DNA of 32,314 nt from Blastococcus sp. CT_GayMR20 (GTDB lineage: Bacteria > Actinomycetota > Actinomycetes > Mycobacteriales > Geodermatophilaceae). Below the pieces are notes generated by a model. The model worked only from the letters and a program-made list of their open reading frames with translations, had not been told where the DNA came from and searched no databases. Numbering within the stretch: position 1 is the stretch's first letter; every line of letters begins with the position of its first letter. The stretch covers positions 1 through 32,314 of the forward strand of contig NZ_SPQM01000052.1 of NCBI RefSeq assembly GCF_004570345.1, given 5' to 3'. A program made the position numbers and the translations under genes. Below are positions 1 to 9,075 of the stretch, piece by piece.

Positions 1-239
1 CGGGGCGGCCGAGGTTCGTCTGCTGTGGACATCGCGAGGTCTCCTCGCTCGGCCGCGCTGCCGCGGCGATCGGGCCCGGCCGGGCTGACCCGGCCCGCTG
101 TCCAGGCTATGCCCGAGGGGCAGACGTCCCCACACCGGTTGCTGCGGCGACCCCGTGGGGCTGCGAACCCTGACGACACAGCGGCCGGCGCCCCCGAGGG
201 GACGCCGGCCGTAGTGGTCTCTCGCCGAGAGGGTCCGGT
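1..239. other. Non-coding flank downstream of sigA
   Basis: I see no convincing gene here. The one open frame of about 70 codons is Arg/Pro/Ala-rich, matches no family I know and looks like a chance GC-rich frame. The part next to sigA holds a hairpin, listed separately. The rest contains short G/C-rich complementary runs but no clear promoter or RNA gene. Confidence 0.5.
183..210 (-). terminator. Hairpin after sigA, probable terminator
   Basis: Perfect 8-bp arms, GGCCGGCG at 183-190 and CGCCGGCC at 203-210, enclose a 12-nt loop that can itself pair (cccc with gggg). The hairpin lies 30-57 nt past the sigA stop. No T-tract follows on the minus strand, which is common for actinobacterial terminators, so the call rests on stem and position only. 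Confidence 0.45.
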
Positions 240-1613
<1,374 letters not shown>

Positions 1614-1944
1614 TCAGGTTCCTTCCCGTGCTGGGTTCGTTCCCCGTGAGGACCGTCTGGTCCCCGGGCAGCGGCTCCGGTCCACGTCCTGGAGGTGGGA
1701 GGGAACCCGGCAGACCGGCGCGGCGTTTCACCGCTGGACGGGCAGGGGATCCCTCCCGGCTGGAGGGCGACGGGCTGGGGCTTCCTCATTGTAACGGCGT
1801 GCTGCAGGTATTCCACCGCCTCGGATCCGCCTTCCTCGCTCCGACGAGGCGTTCGGCGTGCTCCGGGAGGGTGGTCACCCTTCGTGGTGCATCGGCCGCG
1901 GACGGCCCGGGCTGTAGCCCCGCGCACCAGCGGTCACTCTGCTC
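1614..1944. other. Intergenic region between ppgK and sigA
   Basis: This 331-nt gap separates the ppgK stop from the sigA start, both on the minus strand. It holds the sigA ribosome site, a good -10-like element (1788-1793, listed separately) and a short palindrome AGGGTGGTCACCCT at 1868-1881, roughly 90 nt upstream of the predicted start site. The palindrome could be an operator or part of the ppgK terminator. I see no small gene here. Confidence 0.5.
1788..1793 (-). promoter_or_regulatory. Candidate sigA promoter (-10 TACAAT)
   Basis: Read on the minus strand the hexamer is TACAAT, one mismatch from the sigma-70 consensus and unusual in such GC-rich DNA. It predicts a transcript start near 1781 and a leader of about 170 nt. 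The -35 region at 17-bp spacing (GTGGAA) is weak. A GGAAT lies nearby, but its distance to the following GTT does not fit the SigR-type GGAAT-N18-GTT arrangement. Confidence 0.4.
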
Positions 1945-2724
1945 TCACCCGTCCGAGCCCGGCGCGGCCGGCGCCGTCCGGGTGACGTCGATCCGCTCGT
2001 GGGCGGCCAGTGCGGCACCGACGATGCCGGCGTCGTTCTGCAGTTCGGCGGGCACGACCGGCGTCCGGGTGGACAGCAGCGGCACCCACTTGTGCGCCTT
2101 CTTGCTCACTCCGCCACCGACGATGATCAGGTCGGGCCAGACGCCGGCCTCGAGGACGTCGAGGTAGCGGTCCACGCGCTGGGCCCACTCCGGGTAGCTG
2201 AGCTCCTCGCGCTCCCGGGCGGCGGCGGATGCCCGCCGCTCGCCGTCCTCGCCGTCGACCTGGATGTGGCCGAACTCCGTGTTGGGCACGAGGTGGCCGT
2301 CGACGAACAGGGCGCTGCCGATCCCGGTGCCGAACGTGAGCATCAGGACGACGCCCCCGCGGTCGCGGCCCGCGCCGTAGCGCATCTCGGCGATCCCGGC
2401 GGCGTCCGCGTCGTTCAACGTCTCCACCGTGCCGGGGATGAGGGCGTCCAGACCGGCGTCCACGTCGGTGCCGATCCAGCTCTTGTCCACGTTGGCGGCG
2501 GTGTAGGCCACCCCGTGCTTCATCACCCCGGGAAAGGTGACGCCCACCCGCTCCGTCCACTCGAAGTGGTTCACGATCTGCGCCACCACGTCGTAGACCG
2601 GCCCGGGCAGCGAGGGTTGGGGGGTCTCGATCCGGAGCCGTTCCCCGACGAGTTCGCCTCTGTCGAGGTCGACCAGGCATCCCTTGATGCCGCTGCCACC
2701 GATGTCCACGCCGAAGCCCTGCAC
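1945..2724 (-). CDS. ppgK: Polyphosphate glucokinase, ROK family
   Basis: Phosphorylates glucose to glucose-6-phosphate in the cytoplasm using inorganic polyphosphate, and in characterised homologues also ATP. The protein has 259 residues, close to the usual 250-270. The N-terminal phosphate-binding loop is FGVDIGGSGIKG (residues 4-15). The second phosphate motif, TFGTGIGSAL, lies in mid-protein and is shared by polyphosphate-using members. NTEFGHIQVDGE is the ROK sugar-binding signature, with Glu and His expected to contact glucose. IIVGGGVSKK is the C-terminal adenosine-side motif. The GTG start is supported by a -10-like hexamer exactly 6 nt upstream, which suggests a leaderless mRNA. The gene diverges from suhB across only 56 bp. 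Confidence 0.95.
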   Translation of the reverse strand: MQGFGVDIGGSGIKGCLVDLDRGELVGERLRIETPQPSLPGPVYDVVAQIVNHFEWTERVGVTFPGVMKHGVAYTAANVDKSWIGTDVDAGLDALIPGTVETLNDADAAGIAEMRYGAGRDRGGVVLMLTFGTGIGSALFVDGHLVPNTEFGHIQVDGEDGERRASAAAREREELSYPEWAQRVDRYLDVLEAGVWPDLIIVGGGVSKKAHKWVPLLSTRTPVVPAELQNDAGIVGAALAAHERIDVTRTAPAAPGSDG

Positions 2725-2730
2725 GCGGAC

Positions 2731-2736
2731 AGGGTA
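2731..2736 (-). promoter_or_regulatory. -10 element of a likely leaderless ppgK transcript
   Basis: Minus-strand TACCCT is followed by 6 nt and then the GTG start of ppgK. Transcription would begin at or next to the start codon. No ribosome-binding sequence is present, which agrees with a leaderless mRNA. Confidence 0.5.
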
Positions 2737-2768
2737 GTGATCGACGTCGCACCCCCGCGCGGCTGAGG

Positions 2769-2774
2769 CAGGAT
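2769..2774 (+). promoter_or_regulatory. -10-like element of a possibly leaderless suhB transcript
   Basis: CAGGAT ends 6 nt before the GTG start of suhB. It keeps only the A at position 2 and the T at position 6 of the -10 consensus. The AGGA it contains could instead act as a ribosome site about 7 nt upstream, so the leaderless reading is less certain than for ppgK. Confidence 0.35.
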
Positions 2775-2780
2775 CGCCCC

Positions 2781-3596
2781 GTGACCGACTCCGCAGCCGC
2801 CGATCCGCCGGCCCTCCTGACTCTCGCCGTCGACGTCGCCCGGGAAGCCGCGGAGCTCGTCGCCCGGGGCCGCGCCTCCGCCGCGGACCACGTCGACGTC
2901 AAGTCCAGCCCGGTGGACGTGGTGACCGCGGTGGACACCGCCACCGAGGAGCTCGTCGTGTCCCGGCTGCTGGCTGCCCGGCCGGACGACGGCGTGCTGG
3001 GGGAGGAGGGCGCGTCCCGCGAGGGGACCAGCGGGGTGCGGTGGATCGTCGACCCGATCGACGGCACGGTGAACTTCCTCTACGACTTCCCGGCGTACGC
3101 GGTCTCGATCGCCGCGGAGGTCGACGGAGTCGTCCGCGCGGGCGTCGTGCTCAACGTCGCGACGGGGGAGGAGTTCACCGCGGTCTCCGGTGGCGGGGCC
3201 CAGCTGCTCTCGCCCCGTCGTCCCGACCCGGTGCGGCTGACCGGCAGCCGGCCGGTCTCCCTCGAGCAGACGCTCGTGGCGACGGGCTTCGGCTACCGGG
3301 TGGAGCAGCGCCGCGCGCAGGGGGCCGTCGTGGCGGAGCTGGTGACCCGCGTGCGCGACATCCGGCGCAACGGCAGCGCAGCCCTGGACCTGTGCTCGGC
3401 CGCGGCCGGCCGGGTCGACGCCTACTACGAGCTGAACCTGAACCCCTGGGACCACGCGGCCGGCGCACTCGTCGCGGCCGAGGCCGGGCTGGTGGTCACG
3501 GGGCTGGCCGGTCGTCCGTTCGCCGAGCCGATGGCGGTCGCCGCAGCCCCGTCCATCGCCGAGGAGTTCCTCGAGCTGCTGACGCAGCTGCACTGA
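2781..3596 (+). CDS. suhB: Inositol monophosphatase family protein (SuhB type)
   Basis: Mg2+-dependent phosphatase that releases phosphate from inositol-1-phosphate or related sugar phosphates; in actinobacteria this feeds inositol and phosphoinositide synthesis. The protein has 271 residues. Metal ligands are readable: the GEEG segment (Glu75/76), DPIDGTVNF at 91-99 (Asp91 and Asp94 as ligands, with the family DPxDGTxN motif) and WDHAAG at 223-228 (Asp224). It is a single-domain family member of typical length. It is divergent from ppgK, as in M. tuberculosis (Rv2701c/Rv2702). Members of this family also hydrolyse fructose-1,6-bisphosphate, histidinol phosphate or PAP, so the substrate is assigned from synteny rather than from residues. 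Confidence 0.92.
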   Translation: MTDSAAADPPALLTLAVDVAREAAELVARGRASAADHVDVKSSPVDVVTAVDTATEELVVSRLLAARPDDGVLGEEGASREGTSGVRWIVDPIDGTVNFLYDFPAYAVSIAAEVDGVVRAGVVLNVATGEEFTAVSGGGAQLLSPRRPDPVRLTGSRPVSLEQTLVATGFGYRVEQRRAQGAVVAELVTRVRDIRRNGSAALDLCSAAAGRVDAYYELNLNPWDHAAGALVAAEAGLVVTGLAGRPFAEPMAVAAAPSIAEEFLELLTQLH

Positions 3597-3601
3597 TCCG
3601 G

Positions 3602-3647
3602 CCCCGTCCAGGGCACCGTCCCGAGCCTGCGAGGGGGTCGGACGGGG
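3602..3647. terminator. Hairpin between convergent suhB and LytR_C genes
   Basis: The arms CCCCGTCC (3602-3609) and GGACGGGG (3640-3647) are perfectly complementary across a 30-nt loop, in the 56-nt gap between two convergent stop codons. It could end transcription in both directions. There is no T-tract on either side. Confidence 0.4.
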
Positions 3648-3652
3648 TCCTC

Positions 3653-4192
3653 CTACGAGCAGTTGGCGGGCGCGCCCTCGACGGGGGCCAGCGCCGCGGC
3701 GACGTCCTCCGGGGTGGCGAGGGTGGTGAACTCCGGGCCCACGACGACGTCGACGGTCCCGTCGGCGCGCGTGTCGGGGAAATCGCCCGCGCCGGGCACG
3801 TAGAGGCGGACGTACTCGGCCGCGTCGGCGCCGCGCGGACCGTGCCGCAACTCGCCGACGCCGGTCACCTCACGGCCGCTGGAGTCGTTGGCGATCTCGT
3901 CGACGACGAACCCGCGGGCACGCAGCGCCTCGGCCACCGTGGTGGCCAGGCCGGCGGTGTCGGTGGCGTTGAAGACGCGCAGGTTGACCGTTGCGGGGTC
4001 GAGGGACGCCGGCGCCTCCTCCACCGCCTCGCAGGCCTCTTCCTGCTCGGCGGCCTGCTGCTTCTCCTGGCGGAGCACGTTCCACCACACACCGGCTGCG
4101 GCGAGGGCGAGCACCAGCAGGAAGATCAGCGGCGGGATGGGGCGGCGGCCGCTACGGGGGCGCACCGGGGGACGTTCGGTACGCAGGGTCAC
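3653..4192 (-). CDS. Membrane-anchored LytR C-terminal domain protein
   Basis: Probable cell-envelope protein. From this start it has 179 residues: an Arg/Pro-rich cytoplasmic N-terminus, one hydrophobic membrane segment (about residues 20-40, PLIFLLVLALAAAGVWW), a short Glu/Gln-rich linker and an extracytoplasmic LytR_C domain beginning at VNLRVFNATDTAGLA and continuing to the C-terminus. The GTG at 4192 is chosen because GAGGAG lies 5 nt upstream; an in-frame start 13 codons earlier lacks such a site. The position matches M. tuberculosis Rv2700 (Cei, cell envelope integrity), between suhB and the DUF4193 gene. The biochemical role of this domain alone is not established; in LCP proteins it accompanies the glycopolymer ligase domain, which is absent here. 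Confidence 0.85.
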   Translation of the reverse strand: MTLRTERPPVRPRSGRRPIPPLIFLLVLALAAAGVWWNVLRQEKQQAAEQEEACEAVEEAPASLDPATVNLRVFNATDTAGLATTVAEALRARGFVVDEIANDSSGREVTGVGELRHGPRGADAAEYVRLYVPGAGDFPDTRADGTVDVVVGPEFTTLATPEDVAAALAPVEGAPANCS

Positions 4193-4316
4193 GGGAACTC
4201 CTCGGCGAGACCCGGCGGGAAGGCGGCGCACGCCCGGAGCGGGCCCGGTCGGGCCCCGGTCGGTGCAGCGTGCCGGGAGGGGTCGGTCGGCAGGAGTTTA
4301 GGGCCGGGAAGGCGCC

Positions 4317-5363
4317 CTAGATCGCACCGTCGTCCAGCGCGGCGCGTCCCAGCTCCACGGACGGGTCGATGCGCTCCTCGTAACCAGAGGTGTCCTTGCC
4401 GGCCATCGCACCGGCGGCGGAGCGGGCGACGATCCCGGCGATGATCGCCGCGAACTTGAAGAAGGCGAACGCCACGTACCAGTTGAGCTCGGACAGGTCG
4501 GCTCCGGTGCGCTGCGCGTAGCGCTCCGCGACCTCCTGCCGCGTCGGGAAGCCGGGCAGCGTCGTCGCCGGGCTCAGCGTGGACGCCCGCTCCTCACCGG
4601 CCTGCGGCCAGTAGACGAACATCATCCCGATGTCGGTGAGCGGATCGCCCAGCGTCGACATCTCCCAGTCGAGGACGGCCTTGATCCGCCCGGGCTCGTC
4701 CGGGTCCAGCAGGCAGTTGTCCAGCCGGTAGTCGCCGTGCACGATGCTCGACCGCTGGGTCGCCGGCACCGTCTCGGCCAGCCGCGCGGCCAGGGCGTCG
4801 AGGCCCGGCCGGTCGCGGTCCCGCGTCGCGTCCCACTGCTTGGTCCAGCGCCGCACCTGCCGGGCGGCGAACCCCTCGGGCCGGCCGAACTCGGAGAGTC
4901 CGACGGCGCCGTAGTCGACCGAGTGCAGATCGGCGAGCACGTCGACCAGGCGCTCCCCGATGGCCCGGCGCTGCCCGGGCTCGTCGGCGTACCCCGCAGG
5001 GAACTCGCGCACCACGTGGATGCCGACGACCCGTTCCATCACGTAGAACGGCGCCCCCAGCACCGACTCGTCGGTGCACAGGTGCAGCGTCCGCGGCACC
5101 GGCACGTCGGTCGGCCCCAGGGCGGAGATCACCCGGTGCTCGCGTGCCATGTCGTGCGCGGTGGCCAGGACCGCGCCCGTGGGGGGCCGGCGCAGGATCA
5201 CCGCGTCGTCGGCCGACCCGCCTTGCGGGGCCACCACGTACGTGAGGTTCGACATGCCCGCTGCGATGAGTTCGACCGTCACCGACCGCCAGCGGTCGTC
5301 GTCCAGGACGGCGGCCAGATAGGGCCCGACGACGGTTGGATCAGCACCTACGGGAGTCGACAC
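4317..5363 (-). CDS. Aminoglycoside-phosphotransferase-fold kinase (ACAD10/11 N-terminal type)
   Basis: Cytoplasmic protein of 348 residues with an APH/choline-kinase fold. The catalytic loop IVHGDYRLDNCLLD supplies the HGDxxxxN signature, and AVLDWEMSTLGDPLTDIGM supplies the Mg2+-binding Asp, as in the phosphotransferases often found beside acyl-CoA dehydrogenases. Family knowledge (the kinase half of eukaryotic ACAD10/11) suggests a hydroxy-acyl or other small-molecule substrate rather than an antibiotic. The GTG at 5363 is preferred over starts up to 92 codons upstream because TACCCT lies exactly 6 nt before it and the upstream extension is low-complexity Arg/Pro/Ser. No acyl-CoA dehydrogenase gene is adjacent, so the pathway is open. 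From memory this gene is not part of the syntenic mycobacterial block. Confidence 0.85.
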   Translation of the reverse strand: MSTPVGADPTVVGPYLAAVLDDDRWRSVTVELIAAGMSNLTYVVAPQGGSADDAVILRRPPTGAVLATAHDMAREHRVISALGPTDVPVPRTLHLCTDESVLGAPFYVMERVVGIHVVREFPAGYADEPGQRRAIGERLVDVLADLHSVDYGAVGLSEFGRPEGFAARQVRRWTKQWDATRDRDRPGLDALAARLAETVPATQRSSIVHGDYRLDNCLLDPDEPGRIKAVLDWEMSTLGDPLTDIGMMFVYWPQAGEERASTLSPATTLPGFPTRQEVAERYAQRTGADLSELNWYVAFAFFKFAAIIAGIVARSAAGAMAGKDTSGYEERIDPSVELGRAALDDGAI

Positions 5364-5727
5364 GGCGGCAGGGTAACCTCTGGCGCTTCGCGACCCCTGA
5401 CGCCCGGATGGGCGCCCGGAAGGGCAACTCGGCGAAGGCGGGCACAAACCGGGCCCGCACGGCGTTGGGGGGGCGCTGGTCCTGTACCGCCCGACGTCCA
5501 CCCGGACGACGGGAGCGGACCGGCCGGACGGACACGGTCGCGCCCCGCACCGCGGGAGACGCACCGGATCCGTCCGGAGCACCACGGCGCCGGAGGCCCC
5601 AGCAGCGGGCCGACGGCGTACCGAGCCACCGGTCGCCACCGCGACCGGCCAGGACGACGGCGCACACCCCGCGCCCCGTCAGACGAGCGGGCAGGACGCC
5701 CGCGGAACCCCGGAGGAGGGGCACCCC
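5364..5727. other. Divergent intergenic region before the DUF4193 gene
   Basis: This 364-nt gap lies between the phosphotransferase gene (minus) and the DUF4193 gene (plus). It contains the phosphotransferase -10 element at one end and a strong ribosome site (GGAGGAGGGG) before DUF4193 at the other. Between them are GC-rich inverted words but no coding signature I trust. The DUF4193 promoter is not obvious. A long leader or a small RNA is possible but not supported by a clear fold. Confidence 0.4.
5370..5375 (-). promoter_or_regulatory. -10 element of a likely leaderless phosphotransferase transcript
   Basis: Minus-strand TACCCT followed by 6 nt and GTG. The hexamer and spacing are identical to those before ppgK and the DUF3000 gene. 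Confidence 0.5.
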
Positions 5728-6027
5728 ATGGCCACCGACTACGACGCCCCGCGCCGCAACGAGGCCGACGAGCTCGGCGAGGACTCGCTCGAGGAGCTCA
5801 AGGCACGACGGGCCGAGGCGCAGTCCGCGTCGGTCGACGTCGACGAGACCGACTTCAACGAGAACCTCGAGCTCCCCGGCGCGGACCTGTCCGGCGAGGA
5901 GCTCACGGTGCGCGTGCTGCCCAAGCAGGAGGACGAGTTCACCTGTTCCTCGTGCTTCCTGGTGCAGCACCGCACCCGGCTCGCCTCGACCCGGGGCGAC
6001 CAGATGCTGTGCCGGGACTGCGCCTGA
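5728..6027 (+). CDS. DUF4193 family small zinc-ribbon-like protein
   Basis: A 99-residue, strongly acidic cytoplasmic protein. The N-terminal half is charged and probably helical (DELGEDSLEELKARRAEAQ). The middle holds the conserved actinobacterial segment DETDFNENLELPGADLSGEELTV, split here by position: residues about 40-62. The C-terminus has two CxxC knuckles, CSSC near residue 72 and CRDC at 95-98, spaced to bind one zinc ion. The family is widespread in Actinobacteria, corresponds in position to M. tuberculosis Rv2699c, and has no established function. A strong ribosome site (GGAGGAGGGG) and a strong downstream terminator suggest a well-expressed single-gene unit. Confidence 0.93.
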   Translation: MATDYDAPRRNEADELGEDSLEELKARRAEAQSASVDVDETDFNENLELPGADLSGEELTVRVLPKQEDEFTCSSCFLVQHRTRLASTRGDQMLCRDCA

Positions 6028-6034
6028 GAGAGGA

Positions 6035-6083
6035 CCCCGTCCTCCCCACCCTTCGCCGGCTCAGGGTGGGACCCGGGACGGGG
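6035..6083 (+). terminator. Strong two-part hairpin after the DUF4193 gene
   Basis: Outer arms CCCCGTCC (6035-6042) and GGACGGGG (6076-6083) and inner arms CCCACCCT (6045-6052) and AGGGTGGG (6063-6070) are both perfect, giving 16 bp of stem with a small bulge and a 10-nt loop. It starts 8 nt after the stop codon. No T-tract follows. Confidence 0.7.
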
Positions 6084-6103
6084 CCACCGGTGGAGGGGAC
6101 CGC

Positions 6104-7021
6104 ATGACCGACCACACCGCACGGACGGGCGCACCGCGCGACGTGCCCCCGCCGCGACCGGTCCCCTCGCCCGCCACCGCGGCGCCGGTGGAGGAGACCG
6201 GCCTCGGCCGGGCCGCTCGGGCCGTGGCCGACGCCGTGGCCGGTCTCGTCGGCCCCGCCGTCCCTCGTGCGGAGGACGCTTCCGGCAGCACCACGAGGGC
6301 GGCGGCGACCGGTCTGCGCGACGTCATCGGCGCCGTGGCGGGAGCGGTCGGGTCGGCCTTCGGGCCGGGCCGGGACGACGCCCCGTCGGCCACCGCCTCG
6401 TCGACCGCGACGGCCGGTGACCGCTCGCCGTCGGCGATCTTCGGCGAGCTGCTGGCGACCGCCGCGCCGCGGCTGCCCATCCGGGACGCCGCGCGGCTGC
6501 GTGAGGCGTACCCCGGGATGTCGGAGGACGAGATCGCCGACGCCCTCGTCGCCCGGGCCGCGCGCCTGACCTCCCGGATCGGCCAGGCCACCGGTGGCAT
6601 CGCCGCGGCGCACTGGTTCGTGCCGGGGTCCCTCCTGGCGCTGCCCCTCGAGCTGGGGGCAGAGACCGTGCTGATCGGCGGGGTGGAGGTCGTGCTCGTC
6701 GGCGAGCTGCACGAGCTCTACGGCCGGCCCGCTGCCGGCGACGCCCGGGACCGTGCCTCGGCCTACCTGGCCGGGTGGTCCGCGCAGCGCTCGGTCGACG
6801 GTGTCGGGAGCACCGGCCTGACCTCGGTCCTCGGGACCGCAGGCATGCGCGCCCTGAGCCGGCGGGTCACCCGCAAGATGGCCAGTTCCGTCCCCGTCGC
6901 CGCCCCCTTCCTCATCGGGGCGACGCTCGCCGGCCGCGGCAACCGCCGCGCCACCGAGACCCTCGCCGAGCGCGTGCTCGCCGATCTCCGCGCCCCGCGG
7001 AGGGACGTTCCCGGCTCCTGA
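6104..7021 (+). CDS. Conserved hypothetical, weakly EcsC-like, membrane-associated
   Basis: I do not recognise this 305-residue protein firmly. Residues 1-110 are Ala/Pro/Thr-rich with two amphipathic Gly/Ala/Val stretches ([18 protein letters not shown]). A helical segment follows ([20 protein letters not shown], about 126-145), then a hydrophobic region (about 165-200: [18 protein letters not shown] onward) that could sit in or on the membrane. The C-terminal part, [20 protein letters not shown] followed by an [14 protein letters not shown] segment, loosely recalls EcsC-family proteins, which carry a similar P-x(5)-G-x(6)-N-R pattern; this is impression, not proof. The ATG start has GGAGGGGA just upstream. 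It occupies the place where M. tuberculosis has a DUF3093 gene (Rv2698). Confidence 0.75.
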   Translation: MTDHTARTGAPRDVPPPRPVPSPATAAPVEETGLGRAARAVADAVAGLVGPAVPRAEDASGSTTRAAATGLRDVIGAVAGAVGSAFGPGRDDAPSATASSTATAGDRSPSAIFGELLATAAPRLPIRDAARLREAYPGMSEDEIADALVARAARLTSRIGQATGGIAAAHWFVPGSLLALPLELGAETVLIGGVEVVLVGELHELYGRPAAGDARDRASAYLAGWSAQRSVDGVGSTGLTSVLGTAGMRALSRRVTRKMASSVPVAAPFLIGATLAGRGNRRATETLAERVLADLRAPRRDVPGS

Positions 7022-7066
7022 CGGCGGTCCCCGGACGGTCGCGAGCACGCGTCCACGGCGCGCGGC

Positions 7067-7072
7067 TAGGGT
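7067..7072 (+). promoter_or_regulatory. -10 element of a likely leaderless dut transcript
   Basis: TAGGGT, 7 nt, then the GTG start of dut. There is no Shine-Dalgarno sequence in the gap. dut and the DUF3710 gene are 1 nt apart and would be cotranscribed from here. Confidence 0.5.
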
Positions 7073-7079
7073 CGCCGTC

Positions 7080-7556
7080 GTGCCCGAGTTCCCCGAGCTG
7101 GACGTGCCCGTCCGGCTGACCTCACCGGCGGGGACCCCTCCCCGCTACGCCCTCCCCGGGGACGCCGGAGCGGACCTCTCCCTGGCCGAGGACGTCGAAC
7201 TGGCGCCCCTGCAGCGGGCCCTCGTCGGCACCGGCGTGGCCGTGGCGATCCCGGAGGGCTTCGCGGGCTTCGTGCACCCGCGGTCGGGCCTGGCCCACCG
7301 CATGGGCCTGAGCCTGGTGAACGCGCCGGGAACCATCGACGCCGGATACCGCGGCGAGATCAAGGTGAACCTCATCAACCTCGACCCGACCACCCCGCTC
7401 ACCCTGCGCCGCGGCGACCGCATCGCCCAGCTGGTGGTCCAGCCCGTCGTCCGGGCGCGCTTCGTCCCGGTCGACGAGCTCCCGGACAGCGAGCGCGGGA
7501 GCGGCGGCCACGGCTCGACCGGCGAGGCATCGGCACTTCTCGAGGGGCGGTACTGA
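7080..7556 (+). CDS. dut: dUTP diphosphatase (trimeric dUTPase)
   Basis: Hydrolyses dUTP to dUMP and pyrophosphate, keeping uracil out of DNA and supplying dUMP for thymidylate synthesis. The 158-residue protein shows all five motifs of the homotrimeric family: GDAGADL (27-33), HPRSGLA (66-72), [14 protein letters not shown] (81-94, with Asp88 as the expected catalytic residue), [13 protein letters not shown] (111-123) and the flexible C-terminal [10 protein letters not shown] (139-148). The length is typical. It matches M. tuberculosis Rv2697c in order, next to the DUF3710 gene. The GTG start fits a leaderless mRNA. Confidence 0.97.
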   Translation: MPEFPELDVPVRLTSPAGTPPRYALPGDAGADLSLAEDVELAPLQRALVGTGVAVAIPEGFAGFVHPRSGLAHRMGLSLVNAPGTIDAGYRGEIKVNLINLDPTTPLTLRRGDRIAQLVVQPVVRARFVPVDELPDSERGSGGHGSTGEASALLEGRY

Positions 7557-7557
7557 C

Positions 7558-8289
7558 ATGCCGTTCGGACGACGGCGGAACCGGATCGAGCGCAGCCTGC
7601 GCGAGCGCGGGGTCCCCCCCGAGCCGCAGCACCGGGAGCGCGAGGTCGAGGAGACCTCCGGTCCCTGGGACGTCTCGGACGCACCCCGGGACGGCCTGGC
7701 CCGGATCGACCTGGGCGCGCTCCGGCTGCCGGCGGTGCAGGGCATGGAGCTCCGCGTCGAGCTCAACCAGCAGCAGAAGGTCATCGGCGCGACCCTGCGG
7801 ATGGGGGAGTCGCAGCTGCAGGTCTCCGCCTTCGCCGCGCCGCGCGCCACCGGCATCTGGGACAGCGTGCGCGAGGACCTGGCCACGAGCGCCTCCGGAC
7901 AGGGCGGGTCCCTCCGCGAGGTCGAGGGGCCGTTCGGCATCGAGCTGGCCGGCACGATCCTGGTGGCCGCGCCGCCCCCTCCCGGCCAGACCGAGCGGCC
8001 GAAGCCGGTGCGCCGTGCGGCCCGCTTCATCGGCGTCGACGGCCCCCGCTGGTTCCTCCGTGGCCTGCTCACCGGCCCCGCCGCGAGCTCCGAGGGCACG
8101 CCGCCGCCCGAGGCCGAGACGCTCGAGCAGGCGTTCCGCGACATCGTCGTCGTCCGCGGCACCGAGCCCATGCCGGTCCGGGAGCAGCTGCCGCTGATCC
8201 TCCCGCAACAGGCCGCCGACCAGCTCGCCCGGCAGCAGGCGGCGCAGCAGGCGGCCCAGCAGCCCGGCGGCCCGGTCGGCGGGGCCTGA
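7558..8289 (+). CDS. DUF3710 family protein
   Basis: A 243-residue cytoplasmic protein of the actinobacterial DUF3710 family; function unknown. It begins with a basic segment (MPFGRRRNRIERSLRERG), then a linker, and a core of about residues 40-200 with the family hallmarks: LGALRLPAVQGMELRVEL, DSVREDLATSASGQGG, and the RFIGVDGPRWFLRGLLTG stretch near 158-175. The C-terminus is a Gln/Ala-rich repeat-like tail (QQAAQQAAQQ). It starts 1 nt after the dut stop, so the two are almost certainly one transcript. The dut-DUF3710 pairing is long conserved in actinobacteria and suggests a link to nucleotide or DNA metabolism, but this is inference only. Confidence 0.9.
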   Translation: MPFGRRRNRIERSLRERGVPPEPQHREREVEETSGPWDVSDAPRDGLARIDLGALRLPAVQGMELRVELNQQQKVIGATLRMGESQLQVSAFAAPRATGIWDSVREDLATSASGQGGSLREVEGPFGIELAGTILVAAPPPPGQTERPKPVRRAARFIGVDGPRWFLRGLLTGPAASSEGTPPPEAETLEQAFRDIVVVRGTEPMPVREQLPLILPQQAADQLARQQAAQQAAQQPGGPVGGA

Positions 8290-8292
8290 CCG

Positions 8293-9075
8293 GTGACCGG
8301 TGCCGGTCCACGGGTCCACCGCTACGGGCGGGGGCCGCACCGCTTCCTGGAGCTGACGCTCCCGCCGGGGGCGGCACCGGCCCCGGTCGCCGTCGTCCTG
8401 CACGGGGGCTTCTGGCGGGCGGCGTACGGCGTCGAGCTGGCCCGCCCGCTCGCCGCCGACCTCGCCGCCGCCGGCTACGCGGCGGTGGCCGTGGAGTACC
8501 GCCGCGTCGGCGGCGGTGGCGGCTGGCCGGAGACGCTCGAGGACGTCGCCGCGGCGCTGGACTCCCTGCCCGATCTGCCCGATGCCGGCGCGCTGGACCT
8601 CGCCGACGTCACGGTCATCGGCCACTCCGCCGGCGGTCACCTCGCCGCGTGGGCCGCGGGACGGGGTCGCCTGCCGGCCGGTGCCCCGGGCGCGTCACCG
8701 CGGGTGCGCGTCACCGCGGCGGTGCTCCAGGCCGGGGTCCTCGACCTCGAGGTCGCTGACCGGCAGCGGCTCGGCAGCGGCGCCGTCCGCGACTTCCTCG
8801 GGGCCGGACCGGACGGTGCGCCCGAGCGCTACGCCCATGCTGATCCGGTGCAGCTGCTGCCGACCGGCGCGGCCGTCCTGTGCGTCCACGGGGCGGCCGA
8901 CGACGTCGTCCCCGTGGAGCAGAGCGAGCGCTACGCGACGGCGGCTGCCAGGGCCGGTGACGACGTCGAGCTGCGGGTCCTCCCGGGCGACCACATGGTC
9001 GTGATCGATCCGGCCTCGGACGCGTGGGCCACGGTCCGCGCCTGGCTGGCACACCGCCGTACTCTTGTGCCGTGA
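8293..9075 (+). CDS. Alpha/beta hydrolase
   Basis: A serine hydrolase of 260 residues, probably cytoplasmic as it lacks a signal peptide. The oxyanion-hole motif is HGGFW (37-41). The nucleophile elbow is GHSAGG, with Ser112. Candidate acid residues are Asp203/Asp204 in GAADDVVP, and His234 is in PGDHMV, completing a catalytic triad. HGGFW resembles hormone-sensitive-lipase, kynurenine-formamidase and carboxylesterase groups; the substrate cannot be told from the sequence. It starts 3 nt after the DUF3710 stop, and its own stop overlaps the start of the OB-fold gene (GTGA), so it belongs to the dut run. M. tuberculosis has a hydrolase-like gene in a similar place (about Rv2695). Confidence 0.88.
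   Translation: MTGAGPRVHRYGRGPHRFLELTLPPGAAPAPVAVVLHGGFWRAAYGVELARPLAADLAAAGYAAVAVEYRRVGGGGGWPETLEDVAAALDSLPDLPDAGALDLADVTVIGHSAGGHLAAWAAGRGRLPAGAPGASPRVRVTAAVLQAGVLDLEVADRQRLGSGAVRDFLGAGPDGAPERYAHADPVQLLPTGAAVLCVHGAADDVVPVEQSERYATAAARAGDDVELRVLPGDHMVVIDPASDAWATVRAWLAHRRTLVP
9060..9065 (+). promoter_or_regulatory. -10 element inside the hydrolase gene, for the OB-fold gene
   Basis: TACTCT lies in the last codons of the hydrolase gene, with 6 nt to the GTG of the next gene. This suggests an internal leaderless promoter in addition to read-through from dut. Confidence 0.4.

Noticed and set aside
1781..1800. SigR-type promoter (GGAAT-N18-GTT) for sigA, as reported for Streptomyces hrdB
   Set aside because: The GGAAT-to-GTT distance here is 14 nt, not 18, so only a -10 call is kept.
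4317..5363. Aminoglycoside resistance enzyme
   Set aside because: The catalytic loop fits the APH fold, but the whole protein resembles the acyl-CoA-dehydrogenase-associated kinase group, and there is no resistance context.
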